Below are positions 29,914 to 38,779 of a DNA stretch of 64,000 bases, one piece after another; position 1 is the stretch's first letter; each line of letters opens with the position of its first letter. Under the pieces are notes generated by a model that was given only the letters and a program-made list of their open reading frames with translations, ran no database searches and was not told where the DNA came from. The position numbers and the translations under genes are program-made. Source of the DNA: Archangium lipolyticum (GTDB taxonomy: Bacteria > Myxococcota > Myxococcia > Myxococcales > Myxococcaceae); the NCBI RefSeq assembly GCF_024623785.1, contig NZ_JANKBZ010000004.1, positions 496,001-560,000 on the forward strand, written 5' to 3'.

Positions 29914-30303
29914 ATGATGGGCAAGGGTGATGAACGCGCCCACGGCGCATCCGAGGAATACGAACCCCACGAACCGTCCTCTACGGGTGAGAAGCGCGTC
30001 TTCGACCAGCCCGCCACACTTCGGGAGCCCGCGGCGCCTCGTGTCCCCCGGGTCATGCCACCCTCGGCCGTGGCGGTCATTCCCCTCTCCGGCGAGGAGC
30101 GTCCACGCGCCGCCGAGGCCCGGCTCACGACGCTCCAGCAGGCGCGCGAGGCCACCGATGCGCTGCTCCACGAAATCTTCGAGGAAGAGCTCCTGTCGGC
30201 CCCGTTGGAACCCGACACCGCCAGGCGTGTCCCGGCGGCGCAGCCCAGGAAAGAAGAAGACTGGCCCGCGGAGCTGCACTCACTCCCCCTGAACGAGGAG
30301 TGA
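29914..30303 (+). CDS. Hypothetical protein
   Basis: 129 residues, acidic, low in hydrophobics, with no recognised domain. A helical stretch (AAEARLTTLQQAREATDALLHEIFEEELL) is the only structured-looking part. AGGAG lies just before two consecutive ATGs (29914 and 29917); the second has the better spacing. It converges on the repeat lipoprotein gene (36-base gap). Existence is moderately supported by the ribosome binding site and the absence of a better reading frame. Confidence 0.55.
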   Translation: MMGKGDERAHGASEEYEPHEPSSTGEKRVFDQPATLREPAAPRVPRVMPPSAVAVIPLSGEERPRAAEARLTTLQQAREATDALLHEIFEEELLSAPLEPDTARRVPAAQPRKEEDWPAELHSLPLNEE

Positions 30304-30339
30304 GGCGCCCCACGTGCCGAGGCTCACGCGGCTTCGAGC

Positions 30340-30762
30340 CTACTGCTCGTCACGCTGCGGCCGCGGGTCCTCGCTGGACCCCTCCGGGTCACGCTCGTCG
30401 CCGATGCCGTGCGGGGCCGTCTGCTCCTCGGGTGCGGTCTTGAAGCCTTCCTGGTCCGGCTGCGGATTCACGTCCACCGGTTGATCCATCCCGGAGCCGC
30501 CCCGGCCCTGGTCGTCGTCGATGCCGTGCGGGGCCGTCTGCTCCTCGGGCGCGGTCTTGAAGCCTTCCTGGTCCGGCTGCGGATTCACGTCCACCGGCTG
30601 CTGCTGGGACCCGGACTGGCCCGCGCCGCCCGTGCCCTGATCCTGTGACGGGACGTACTGCGGTCCCTGCTGACCCCGCTGCTGATCGCGGCAACCACCC
30701 GCGAGAAGCAGGGCCGTGGCCGCCGTGCCAAGAACCACCGCGCGCTTGAAACCCTTCATCAT
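30340..30762 (-). CDS. Lipoprotein with two identical 27-residue repeats
   Basis: 140 residues. Signal peptide with lipobox LLAGGC, then a Gln/Gly-rich region and two copies of a block beginning QPVDVNPQPDQEGFKTAPEE and ending QTAPHGI, 39 residues apart, separated by an acidic Gly-rich spacer. The protein is hydrophilic and probably disordered on the cell surface or periplasmic face. At DNA level the two copies (30402-30482 and 30519-30599) are nearly identical, so the duplication is recent or kept by conversion. It is the last gene of the minus-strand kinase/DyP cluster, 179 bases after the sigma factor. Confidence 0.78.
   Translation of the reverse strand: MMKGFKRAVVLGTAATALLLAGGCRDQQRGQQGPQYVPSQDQGTGGAGQSGSQQQPVDVNPQPDQEGFKTAPEEQTAPHGIDDDQGRGGSGMDQPVDVNPQPDQEGFKTAPEEQTAPHGIGDERDPEGSSEDPRPQRDEQ
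30402..30599. repeat. Direct repeat, two 81-bp copies 117 bp apart
   Basis: Copies at 30402-30482 and 30519-30599 differ at only a few bases. They lie in frame inside the lipoprotein gene and encode its two 27-residue repeats. Confidence 0.85.
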
Positions 30763-30941
30763 CCTGGCCTCCTTGCTGGGAGCCGTCTTTGGCTTCCCAC
30801 AAGGCTTTGGCCTGTCATGCCCCGATGCAGCCGCCGAGCGGGCTCACGCCACTCGTCCGCCCCGCGCGAGGGCATGGGAGGGCCTGTCCGGTCGCTCGCG
30901 ATCGTCTGGACGAGATGCTCGGCCACCATCTGGGATTGGAT

Positions 30942-31610
30942 TCACACGTGCGTGGTGGAATCCCCCGAGGCGATCAATCCCTCTTCCTCTGCGAGCGAGC
31001 GCAGGTGTGTCTTGATGCGCTGGAACTGCTGCCGGAGCGCCGCCGCCTTGCGCTTGAGCGCCGCGTCCGTCAGGTCCTCCTCACCCTCGGACATCACCCG
31101 CGCCACCTCTTCCCAGGACAGCCGCTGGTCCACCCGGAGCAACAACAACATCCGTTCCTGTGGATCCAGACTCTCGCGCAGCGCGCGGAAACGTTCCTTC
31201 ACCGAGGTGCGCTGCCAGGGCCGTGTCTCCGAGCGCGGCTTCATCGCCTCGTCCGGCAGCGCCGACATGCTCACCGGCTGCTCCCTCCCCGCGGGTGCGT
31301 GCATCACCTGGTAACACGCGTTGCGCGCCAGCCGGTACGCCCACGTCCGGAAGGAGCTCTCCCAGCGAAAGCCCGACAACCCCCGCAGCAGGTTCTCGCT
31401 GAAGAGACTGAAGGCATCCCGGCTCCGCTCGTAGTCGTGCAGCACCGATGCCATCAGCCTCATTATTTCCTGCCCATATCCCTCCAGCGCCCGCTCCACG
31501 GCTCCAGCCAGCTCGCCCCGGCCGCACAGCTCACGGATCTCCTGCTCCAGCTTCTCGCGCTCTTCCAACTGCATGGTGGCTCTCCCTCGTCCTGGACCGT
31601 CGGCTTCCAT
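30942..31610 (-). CDS. Sigma-70 family (ECF-like) RNA polymerase sigma factor
   Basis: 222 residues. Region 2 is seen as DAFSLFSENLLRGLSGFRWESSFRTWAYRLARN and region 4 as LDPQERMLLLLRVDQRLSWEEVARVMS with a following helix (QQFQRIKTHLRSLAEEEGL). It directs RNA polymerase to a dedicated promoter set. The ATG at 31608-31610 has AGAGGAAG overlapping the stop of the upstream kinase gene, suggesting translational coupling; an ATG at 31574 with GGGAGAG is an alternative. Pairing with the kinase suggests that phosphorylation or binding controls it. No anti-sigma factor is adjacent. Confidence 0.85.
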   Translation of the reverse strand: MEADGPGRGRATMQLEEREKLEQEIRELCGRGELAGAVERALEGYGQEIMRLMASVLHDYERSRDAFSLFSENLLRGLSGFRWESSFRTWAYRLARNACYQVMHAPAGREQPVSMSALPDEAMKPRSETRPWQRTSVKERFRALRESLDPQERMLLLLRVDQRLSWEEVARVMSEGEEDLTDAALKRKAAALRQQFQRIKTHLRSLAEEEGLIASGDSTTHV

Positions 31611-31619
31611 GTCTTCCTC

Positions 31620-34600
31620 TCACACCGGGCGCGGAGCCTCCGCACCGGCGCCTGGCTCCCCTGGCGATGACTCCATGGCCAGCAAGGCGTGCCGCTCGTA
31701 CCCCCCGGCCCCCTGCTCGCGCGCGATGCGCACCGCCTGGAGGAAGCCCTCGCGAGCCTCCTCCTCGTGGCCCAACGCCCGCTGGGCCTCGGCGCCAATC
31801 CGGTGCAGCTCCGCCTCATAGAAGTGCTCGCCCACCGCCTCGCCCCACTTCAATCCCTCGTGCACCGAGAGCAGCGCCTCTTGGGGCTGCCCCAACCGCA
31901 GGTGCACTTCCGCCAACAGCCCGAGGTGGTGCGGCATGCCGGCCCGCAGGCCCACCATCCGCCACCTGCTCAGCCCATCACGCATCTGTTCCAGCCCCTT
32001 CTCGGCCTGCCCCAGCTCGGCGAGCGCCCAGCCTCGCAGCAGGCCCGACCACACCAGCCACAGGCGGAACCAGTGCTCGCGCGAGAGGGCATGGCACTCC
32101 TCGGCCAGCTCGAGCGTGCCCCGCGCGTCGCGGCACAGCTGGCAGGACAGGGCCGCGTACAACAACACATACGCCCGGGTGTGCACATGGCCGATGCGCC
32201 CGGCCAGCGCCACCGCCTCGACGCGGTACTGCCGCGCCTGCTCCAGCTGGCCGAGCACGGAGTGGACGACGGCGGCGTGGATCAGCGCCATGGACCTCGG
32301 GTCCACCCAGTGCCGCACGGCCAGCTCGCGGTGCTGCGCCAGGGTGAAGTCCGCGCAGGACACCGCGCGCTCCACGAACTCGCGCGCCTGGCCCATCCGG
32401 CCCCAGATGAAGAAGTCGGTGGCCATCATCCGGTAGCCCAGGGCCAGCAGCTCCTGGTTGTGCTGACGCGAGCCCAGCCCCACGAGCTGCTCGGCCAGCT
32501 CGTGCGACAGGCGGTACTCGGCCCGGGCGAAGTAGTAGGCGTAGGGCCCCCAGTAGGACAGCTCCAGGCCCGGCAGCGCCTCTCCCACCAGCCCGAAGAG
32601 CTCGCGCGCCCTCACGTACGTCTGCTTCACCTCGGGCGAGCGGTAGCCCTGTACCTGGGAGAGCGGAATGCCGAGCGCGATGAGCAGCTGCAGCTCCTGC
32701 TGGATGCGCTGTCCGGCATCGGGCAGGGAGCGCAGCAGCTTCAACGCCTGCCGCAGATGGCTCACCGCTTCCTGGTTCGCCGAGTGCAGGCTGGCGCGCA
32801 TCCCGGCCTGCATCCACGAGCGGATGGCCGGATCGTACTCGCCCGCCTCGGTGTAGTGGTGGGCCAGCAACTCCGGCTGCGTCTCCACCACCTCGGGGAA
32901 CTGCTCCACCAGCGCCTGGGCGATGCGCCGGTGGTGCTGGCGCCGGGTGTTGCGCAGCAGGGACTGGTAGGCCGCGTCCTGGAGCAGGGCGTGGCGGAAG
33001 TGGTAGCGGGGCCCCTGCCCGTCCTCCTCCTCGCGCTGGAGCAGCCCCGCGGCCACCAGCTCCTCCATGTCCTCCAACAGCGCGGAGGAGTCGCGCCGCG
33101 TCAGCGTGGCCAGCAGCGCATGGGAGAAGTCGCGCCCCACCACCGCGCACACCTGGGCCAGGGCCTTGAGCCGCTCCGGCAGCCGGTCCAGGCGCGCCAG
33201 CAGCAGCTCGTGCAGGGTGACGGGAATGGAGGACAGGGTGCCCCCCTCCAGCACCATGCGCGTCATCTCCTCCACGAAGAGGGGGATGCCATCCGTCTTG
33301 GCCACCAGTTGTTGCACCTGCTCTCCGGACAGCTCGCGGCCTCCCGCCGCCTCCTGCACCAGCGTGGCGGTGAGCCGCGCCGGCAGCCGGTCCAGGCAGA
33401 GGGTGTGGAGCCGCTCCGGGACGGGCCAGGTGTGCTGGAAGCCCGGGCGGGCACTCAGCACGAGCATCACGCGCGAGCCGCCCACCCGGCCCAGCACGTG
33501 GCCGAGCAGATCCAGCGTGGACGGGTCCGCCCAGTGCAGGTCCTCCACCACGCCGAACACCGGATGCTCCCGGGCCATGCGCAGCAACAGGACCGCCAGC
33601 GCCTCGAGGGTGCGATCCTTCTGCCGGTCCGGTGAGAGCTGGAGGACGGGCAGGTTCTCCTTCACCGGCAACGAGAGGAAGGCGGCGATGAGGGCCATGG
33701 CGTCTGGCTCCATGCCAAACGCGCCCAGGCTCGCCTCCAGCCTGGCCAGGTTGTCACGTGGCGAGCCCTCCGGCTCCAACCGGAAGAGGTGCTGCAGCAT
33801 GTCGATGATGGGGTGGAAGGCGCTGTTGCCGAACTGGCTCCAGCACTGGCAACGCAGCCGGATGCTGGTGGCGGGAGACACCCGCTGGCGCAGCTCCTGG
33901 ATGAGGCGGGACTTGCCGATACCCGCCTCGCCCTGGACGAGCACGAAGGAGCCCCTGCCCTCACGGGCCTCCTCCCAACGGCCCATGAGCATCCCCAGCT
34001 CGCGGTCGCGGCCCACCAGCGGGGAGAGCGCACCGGTGACCAGCGTCCGATCGAACCGGAACACCGCCTTGCGCGCGTGCGTCACGCGCCAGGCCTCCAT
34101 GAGACGCGCTCCGGACAGACCCTCGAAGGTGCTCGCGCCGATCGCCTCGGACTCGAAGCCGCGCTGCACCAGCGTATGCGTGGTGTGGCTGAGCACCACC
34201 GAGCCGGGCTTCGCGCGCCGCGCCAGCCAGGCGGCGATGCGCGGGGCCTCGCCCTGGATGGTCGGGGTACGCCCCCGCAGCTCCGGGAGGATGTCGTCGA
34301 ACACCACCATCTCGGTGTGGATGCCCACCTGCACCGCCAGCGAGCCGATCAACTCCAGCCCCGCGCGCACCGCGTGCTCCGAGTCCTCCTCGCGCGCCAC
34401 CGGGTAGCCGAAGCAGGCCAGCACCTCGTCTCCCAGGCAGGTGGTGATGGAGCCGCCGTGCCCCTGGATGATCTCCGAGCAGCGCTTCTGGAAGGCCGCC
34501 TCCAGCTCGCTGAAGTCCTCCGGGTCCAACCGCTCCGCGAGCCCCGTCAGGCCCACCAGCCGACACGACACCAGCGTCACCGGCCGGCGCTGGGGCACCA

Positions 34601-35597
34601 GGGACCGTGGCTCCTCACGCCAGGGCCCCAGCCGCTCCTCCAGCCGGCGCAGCCTGTCACGCAGCTCGGTGGCCGAGCGCAGACGCCTCCCCGGATCCTT
34701 CACCAGGGCCGAGGCGGTCAACGCCGCCACCTCCTCGGGCAGCTCCGGACGGCGCTCGCGCACCGAGGGCACCGGCTCGGGAGACACCACCTTCGCGCGC
34801 AGCTCCTCCAGGGTGGCGCTCGGATAGGGCAGCTCGCCGGTGAGTATCTCGTACAACATGACGCCAGCGGACCAGAGGTCCGTGCGCTCATCCTGCTTCT
34901 CGCCCGCCCACTGCTCGGGGGACATGTACGGCGGGGTGCCGGCGGAAGGCAGGTACTGCCCGGCGGCGGCGACGCCGGACGTCAGCCACGCGAGCCCGAA
35001 GTCGAGCAGCTTCACCGTGCCCTGAGTGCCCAGGTAGACGTTGCTGGGCTTGAGGTCGCGGTGGACGATGTGGCGCTCGTGCGCGTGCTCCAGCCCCGCG
35101 GCCACGGCGATCATGATGTCGAGCGCGCGCCGCACGCCGAGCCGCTTCTCCCGGTGGAGCAGCGCGGCGAGCGACTCGCCCTCCAGGCACTCCATGATGA
35201 GGAAGGGAATGCGCGGCTCCCATTGCGCACCCACCCATTCGGAGACGTCGAAGATGCGGACGATGTTCTCGTGGTCGAGCTGCGCGATGGCCCGGGCCTC
35301 CTGGCGCAGCAGGTTCATCATCCACCGCTCACCCCGGCCCTCGCGCGGGAGGAGGAACTTGAGGGCCACCACGCGTTGCAGCTCCTCGTCGCGCGCGCGG
35401 AAGACCCGGCCCATGGCCCCACCCCCCAGCTCCGCGAGGATCTCGAACCGGCGGCCATCCGAGCCCCCCAGCCTCTCCCCGCGAACCGGCTTGCGGAACG
35501 GTGGAGGCTGCTGCGCCACCTCCTTCAGGAAGGAATCGCCGAAGTCGCCATCGTCGACGTGGGACGTGTCCAGATTGTGACCGGTCTTGTCTTGCAT
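31620..35597 (-). CDS. Ser/Thr kinase-pseudocyclase-AAA ATPase-TPR protein (paralogue 1)
   Basis: 1325 residues. Kinase (51-310): GGGAMGRVF loop, ALKFL Lys, HRDLKPSN (179-186), LLDFGLAW and YMSPEQW. Class III cyclase-like domain (about 345-510): starts TLVSCRLVGLTGLAE, where the first metal Asp of the usual FADIVGFT is replaced by Arg, while the second (CLGDEVLACFG) is kept, so catalysis is unlikely. AAA/STAND ATPase: Walker [13 protein letters not shown], then [12 protein letters not shown]-like repeats fill the C-terminal 450 residues. GGGGAG precedes the ATG. Architecture recalls kinase/cyclase fusions of TOMM clusters, but no TOMM genes are here. Downstream sigma factor is coupled. Confidence 0.9.
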   Translation of the reverse strand: MQDKTGHNLDTSHVDDGDFGDSFLKEVAQQPPPFRKPVRGERLGGSDGRRFEILAELGGGAMGRVFRARDEELQRVVALKFLLPREGRGERWMMNLLRQEARAIAQLDHENIVRIFDVSEWVGAQWEPRIPFLIMECLEGESLAALLHREKRLGVRRALDIMIAVAAGLEHAHERHIVHRDLKPSNVYLGTQGTVKLLDFGLAWLTSGVAAAGQYLPSAGTPPYMSPEQWAGEKQDERTDLWSAGVMLYEILTGELPYPSATLEELRAKVVSPEPVPSVRERRPELPEEVAALTASALVKDPGRRLRSATELRDRLRRLEERLGPWREEPRSLVPQRRPVTLVSCRLVGLTGLAERLDPEDFSELEAAFQKRCSEIIQGHGGSITTCLGDEVLACFGYPVAREEDSEHAVRAGLELIGSLAVQVGIHTEMVVFDDILPELRGRTPTIQGEAPRIAAWLARRAKPGSVVLSHTTHTLVQRGFESEAIGASTFEGLSGARLMEAWRVTHARKAVFRFDRTLVTGALSPLVGRDRELGMLMGRWEEAREGRGSFVLVQGEAGIGKSRLIQELRQRVSPATSIRLRCQCWSQFGNSAFHPIIDMLQHLFRLEPEGSPRDNLARLEASLGAFGMEPDAMALIAAFLSLPVKENLPVLQLSPDRQKDRTLEALAVLLLRMAREHPVFGVVEDLHWADPSTLDLLGHVLGRVGGSRVMLVLSARPGFQHTWPVPERLHTLCLDRLPARLTATLVQEAAGGRELSGEQVQQLVAKTDGIPLFVEEMTRMVLEGGTLSSIPVTLHELLLARLDRLPERLKALAQVCAVVGRDFSHALLATLTRRDSSALLEDMEELVAAGLLQREEEDGQGPRYHFRHALLQDAAYQSLLRNTRRQHHRRIAQALVEQFPEVVETQPELLAHHYTEAGEYDPAIRSWMQAGMRASLHSANQEAVSHLRQALKLLRSLPDAGQRIQQELQLLIALGIPLSQVQGYRSPEVKQTYVRARELFGLVGEALPGLELSYWGPYAYYFARAEYRLSHELAEQLVGLGSRQHNQELLALGYRMMATDFFIWGRMGQAREFVERAVSCADFTLAQHRELAVRHWVDPRSMALIHAAVVHSVLGQLEQARQYRVEAVALAGRIGHVHTRAYVLLYAALSCQLCRDARGTLELAEECHALSREHWFRLWLVWSGLLRGWALAELGQAEKGLEQMRDGLSRWRMVGLRAGMPHHLGLLAEVHLRLGQPQEALLSVHEGLKWGEAVGEHFYEAELHRIGAEAQRALGHEEEAREGFLQAVRIAREQGAGGYERHALLAMESSPGEPGAGAEAPRPV

Positions 35598-35716
35598 TCC
35601 CTACTCCCCGGTCGACGGGCCCTCTCTCCAGAGAGCCTTGATGAATGAAGTTATGGGTCCCATGGTCACCGGGCAATGCAACGGGTCGGGAGGGCAGGAG
35701 CAATGTCGGGGGTCGG

Positions 35717-37198
35717 TCACGAAGCCAGGAAGCGCAGCGCCCGGATTCCCGGCAGGAAGAAGTAGCCGCCGCCCCGCGTGTGGACGAAGCGGGGCAGCCC
35801 GGTGAGGCGCTGGCGCACCGGCTCGGCGGGAATGGTCACCGAGTAGGCATGGGGATCGCTCCCCTCCACCGCCGGATCATGATTGTCCCCGGCGATGGGA
35901 TCCCTGCTGTCGTAGTGCCCGGCGAACTTCGGATTGTTCATCCAGGTCTGCTGGACGAACTCGAACTGGCGCCGGATGTTGGCGTTGAGGGCGAGGAACA
36001 TCAGCCCCTGCTCGCCGTCCGGGTCCTTGTACGGCCGGCCGCGCCGCAGGAGCTGGTGGCGGTTGGAGATCTTCAGCGACTCCTTTGGATCTCCGGGAAT
36101 GAGCCCATCGCGCGGGTTGCTCCGGCGCACGTGCGCGTTGAGGGGGCAGCGCAGCCCCTTCGGGTCCGACGCGAAGCTGAAGTCGTTGTTGCGCGAGGGG
36201 TCCTTGCCGAGCCCCGGGTCATCCTTCGCCGGGCACAGCGAGAGCGGCGCGCCACTGCGCCACCGTCCCATCATCTTGGCCGCCAACAGCTCCTTGCGCG
36301 CCGCGTCTCCCTCGGGGTCCTCGGGGTCGTGGCTGTGCTCGGACAGGAAGCGCTCGAAGGCGTCCACGTCCTGCCGCAGCTTGCGGATGACCAGGTAGGA
36401 GCCATTGCGCCCCAGGTCCTTCGCCGTGGAGCACTTGACGTCGAGCACGGGCAGCAGCCCCTGGGGGTCCTGTTCCGCGGGCACGACGGGCGTGAAGGGC
36501 AGCTGCCCGTACTCGTTCTCGTAGCCGAGGATGAACTCCCCCGCCTTGACGGGCGCGCTCTGCCCCGGCTTCAGAGGGGCTCCCTCGAAGGTGGGCTGCG
36601 TCATGCCATCCCGGTAGCCGAACGCCTCCCGGGAACCCTCCTCGGTGCCATCGTCCCGGACCATGGGCTGCAGGTAGGCGTCCTGGATGAAGACCTCGCG
36701 CAGGCCATGCGCCTCATACCGCTGGCGATGCCGCTGGTGATAGGCGTCCATCGACCCCGACTGATCCAGGTTCCCATGGGTGAAGAGCATGAGGACGAGG
36801 TGGATGTCCTGCGCCCCTCCCTCGTCCGGCCGGCCGAACTGCCAGTTCGCCGGCGCGCTCGTGCCCGTGTCACCGAGGGCGCGGGCCCGGTACTCCTCGG
36901 CCATGCCCTTCACGAACTCGGGTAGGAAGGAGCCCACCACCTGCTCGCTCAACCCGAGCTTCCGCAGGCCGCTCGCGGAGAAGGCCACGTGCAGCGCGTG
37001 GCGCTTCTTCTCTCCCTTCGCCTTGCGCATCTCGAGCGCCTTCTGGGTGGTCACCTCCTCCGAGGCGATGTCCCTCAGCCACTTCTTCGCCCGCGCCACG
37101 TCCCCCATCTGGAGGAAGAGGTAGCGCGCGCGCCGAAGCTCCCCATAGCCCGCGAAGAGCAGCGCCTGGATGTCATGTGTTTCGAATGGTTGCTTCAT
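35717..37198 (-). CDS. DyP-type heme peroxidase
   Basis: 493 residues. Dye-decolorizing peroxidase that uses H2O2 to oxidise aromatic substrates. Motifs: the DyP GxxDG signature with catalytic Asp (FGYRDGMTQP, 194-198), the proximal heme His in NAHVRRSNPRDG (His356) and a distal-side Arg near RHQLLRRGRPY. It is longer than classical A/B types, with large inserts. No Tat or Sec signal is seen, so it is probably cytoplasmic or attached to a partner. GGAGAAC precedes the ATG at 37196-37198. It follows the duplicated membrane protein gene by 29 bases, so both are probably co-transcribed. Confidence 0.9.
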   Translation of the reverse strand: MKQPFETHDIQALLFAGYGELRRARYLFLQMGDVARAKKWLRDIASEEVTTQKALEMRKAKGEKKRHALHVAFSASGLRKLGLSEQVVGSFLPEFVKGMAEEYRARALGDTGTSAPANWQFGRPDEGGAQDIHLVLMLFTHGNLDQSGSMDAYHQRHRQRYEAHGLREVFIQDAYLQPMVRDDGTEEGSREAFGYRDGMTQPTFEGAPLKPGQSAPVKAGEFILGYENEYGQLPFTPVVPAEQDPQGLLPVLDVKCSTAKDLGRNGSYLVIRKLRQDVDAFERFLSEHSHDPEDPEGDAARKELLAAKMMGRWRSGAPLSLCPAKDDPGLGKDPSRNNDFSFASDPKGLRCPLNAHVRRSNPRDGLIPGDPKESLKISNRHQLLRRGRPYKDPDGEQGLMFLALNANIRRQFEFVQQTWMNNPKFAGHYDSRDPIAGDNHDPAVEGSDPHAYSVTIPAEPVRQRLTGLPRFVHTRGGGYFFLPGIRALRFLAS

Positions 37199-37227
37199 GT
37201 TCTCCGTCTCCCATCCACCGCGCGGCG

Positions 37228-38673
37228 CTACAGACACAGCAGCCATTGCCTCGTCCGCTCCGGGCTCATCCGCACCCGGACCCTCGAGCGGATCTCCCTG
37301 TTGTTGGCGATATTGCTGATGCTCTTGTCCGGGTGCCGGGTGAACCAGGCCTGGGTGGGCACCTGGTGCTGACGCACCCACTGCTTGAAGGCCTCCTCGC
37401 GGTCCGCGCCCAGCTCCAGGCGGAAGGGCCGCCGCAACAAGCGCGTGCGCGGGAAGCCCTCGGTGTTGCACCAGATGGTGGTGAGGCCGATGCTGGCCCG
37501 GTCCACGAAGCTGCCGAGGTAGCTCTCCCAGCTCCCGTCGTAGTTGCTGAAGAAGAGCACGCGGTACTTCGCGCGGCGCAGCAGCCGCCGCTTCCCGCCC
37601 TCCTGCCCGTCCTTGACGAGGACCCAGCGGGCGAAGTGGATGCCCTCGATGCCCCCGAGCTTGCCCTCGTCGAAGTAGTACGTCGCCAGGTAGCCCCAGT
37701 AACGGAACGCCAGCTTGATGAGCGGCAGCCGCAACAGGCCCGGTTTGAGGTCCACGACGTGGGTGAGCTGGTTCTGCGTCGCGAAGTCCTCGTGCCCGAG
37801 CAGCTCGCCCAGCCGGCTGGCGTCCTCATCGCCGTAGGCGTGCACCACCGGCTCGCGCCTGCCCGCGAACGCCCTCACCTTCTCCGTCGCCACCTCCAGG
37901 GCCTCCTGGCACAGCAGGGCCAGTCCCAGGGGAATGCCCACCGGTAGCGAGAGCCCGGCCAGGAACGTGCGCACGAACCGCGTCCGCAGCAGCCGCGTCT
38001 TCCACGGCAACGGCTCCGGGTCGAGCCGCGGCACCGGCTGGGCCCGTTCGAGGTACCGCCGGATGTCCTCCTGGAGCTCTCGCCCCTGCCTCAAACGGCC
38101 CTCCCGGGGGAGCGCGAGATACTCGTTGATGAGCTCGCGCACCCGGGCATCGTTGTCGATGCTCTCCACGGTCAGGCCCGGATAGCCCCGGTAGAAGAGC
38201 GATTCCGGCAGCGCGTGGTCGAGCAGGAAGCCCTGGAGCTCCTCGTCCGAGGCGTCCCGTGGGAGGTCGCAGTGGCAGTAGATGCGCTCCCTCAGCGTCT
38301 TCCCGGCCACCCGGATGAGGTCGTCGAGGAACTCCCCCACGGAGCCGTCGAAGTTGGCCTCGAAGGCCAGCATCCGCCGGCCGCTGCCCGGCACGATGAC
38401 CCAGCGCAGGAAGTGCGTGGCCTTCAAGGAATGAAAGGGGATGTGCGGGTTGTGCAGGGTGTCCTGGCCGATCTCCTTCAACACCGTCTCCAGCCGCCAG
38501 CACCCCTCGATGTCGGTCTGGATGGGCACGAGCACGGTCAGCGCGTTGCACCTCGCGGCCACCCGTGCCCTGGCTCGTTGCTGACGGGGTGACACCTCCG
38601 GGCGAGGCGCGAGCCCGCCGACCGACCCCTCTGCCTCTCGAATTGGAAATACCCGTGCGCTCGTATCGTCCAT
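37228..38673 (-). CDS. Membrane-anchored protein with two homologous halves, DyP partner
   Basis: 481 residues, no family name recognised. Two halves repeat the same pattern: ATHFLRWVIV (85-94) then MLAFEANFDGS (101-111) and ERIYCHCDLP (129-138); and GIHFARWVLV (344-353) then VLFFSNYDGS (372-381) and LTTIWCNTEGFP (397-408). Between them, residues about 236-258 are a hydrophobic helix (FLAGLSLPVGIPLGLALL). The repeats have the strand-helix spacing of ferredoxin-like (dimeric alpha/beta barrel) domains, the fold class DyP enzymes themselves use; this is inferred. GGGAG fixes the start at 38671-38673. It lies directly upstream of the DyP gene and after a cupin gene. Confidence 0.75.
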   Translation of the reverse strand: MDDTSARVFPIREAEGSVGGLAPRPEVSPRQQRARARVAARCNALTVLVPIQTDIEGCWRLETVLKEIGQDTLHNPHIPFHSLKATHFLRWVIVPGSGRRMLAFEANFDGSVGEFLDDLIRVAGKTLRERIYCHCDLPRDASDEELQGFLLDHALPESLFYRGYPGLTVESIDNDARVRELINEYLALPREGRLRQGRELQEDIRRYLERAQPVPRLDPEPLPWKTRLLRTRFVRTFLAGLSLPVGIPLGLALLCQEALEVATEKVRAFAGRREPVVHAYGDEDASRLGELLGHEDFATQNQLTHVVDLKPGLLRLPLIKLAFRYWGYLATYYFDEGKLGGIEGIHFARWVLVKDGQEGGKRRLLRRAKYRVLFFSNYDGSWESYLGSFVDRASIGLTTIWCNTEGFPRTRLLRRPFRLELGADREEAFKQWVRQHQVPTQAWFTRHPDKSISNIANNREIRSRVRVRMSPERTRQWLLCL

Positions 38674-38779
38674 GTGCAGTGCTCCCATGGACGTTGGAGG
38701 GCTCGACGCGCGTTCGTGACACACTTGCCGGAGGAGCTTCCCCGTCAGCCTGCTCCGCCGGACCCCAGGCGGCCAGCCG

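Noticed and set aside
30402-30599. CRISPR array
   Set aside because: Only two copies of 81 bases, in frame within a lipoprotein gene; no cas genes.
33789-35648. A 619-codon plus-strand frame opposite the kinase gene
   Set aside because: Antisense to kinase motifs; no recognisable domain or ribosome binding site.
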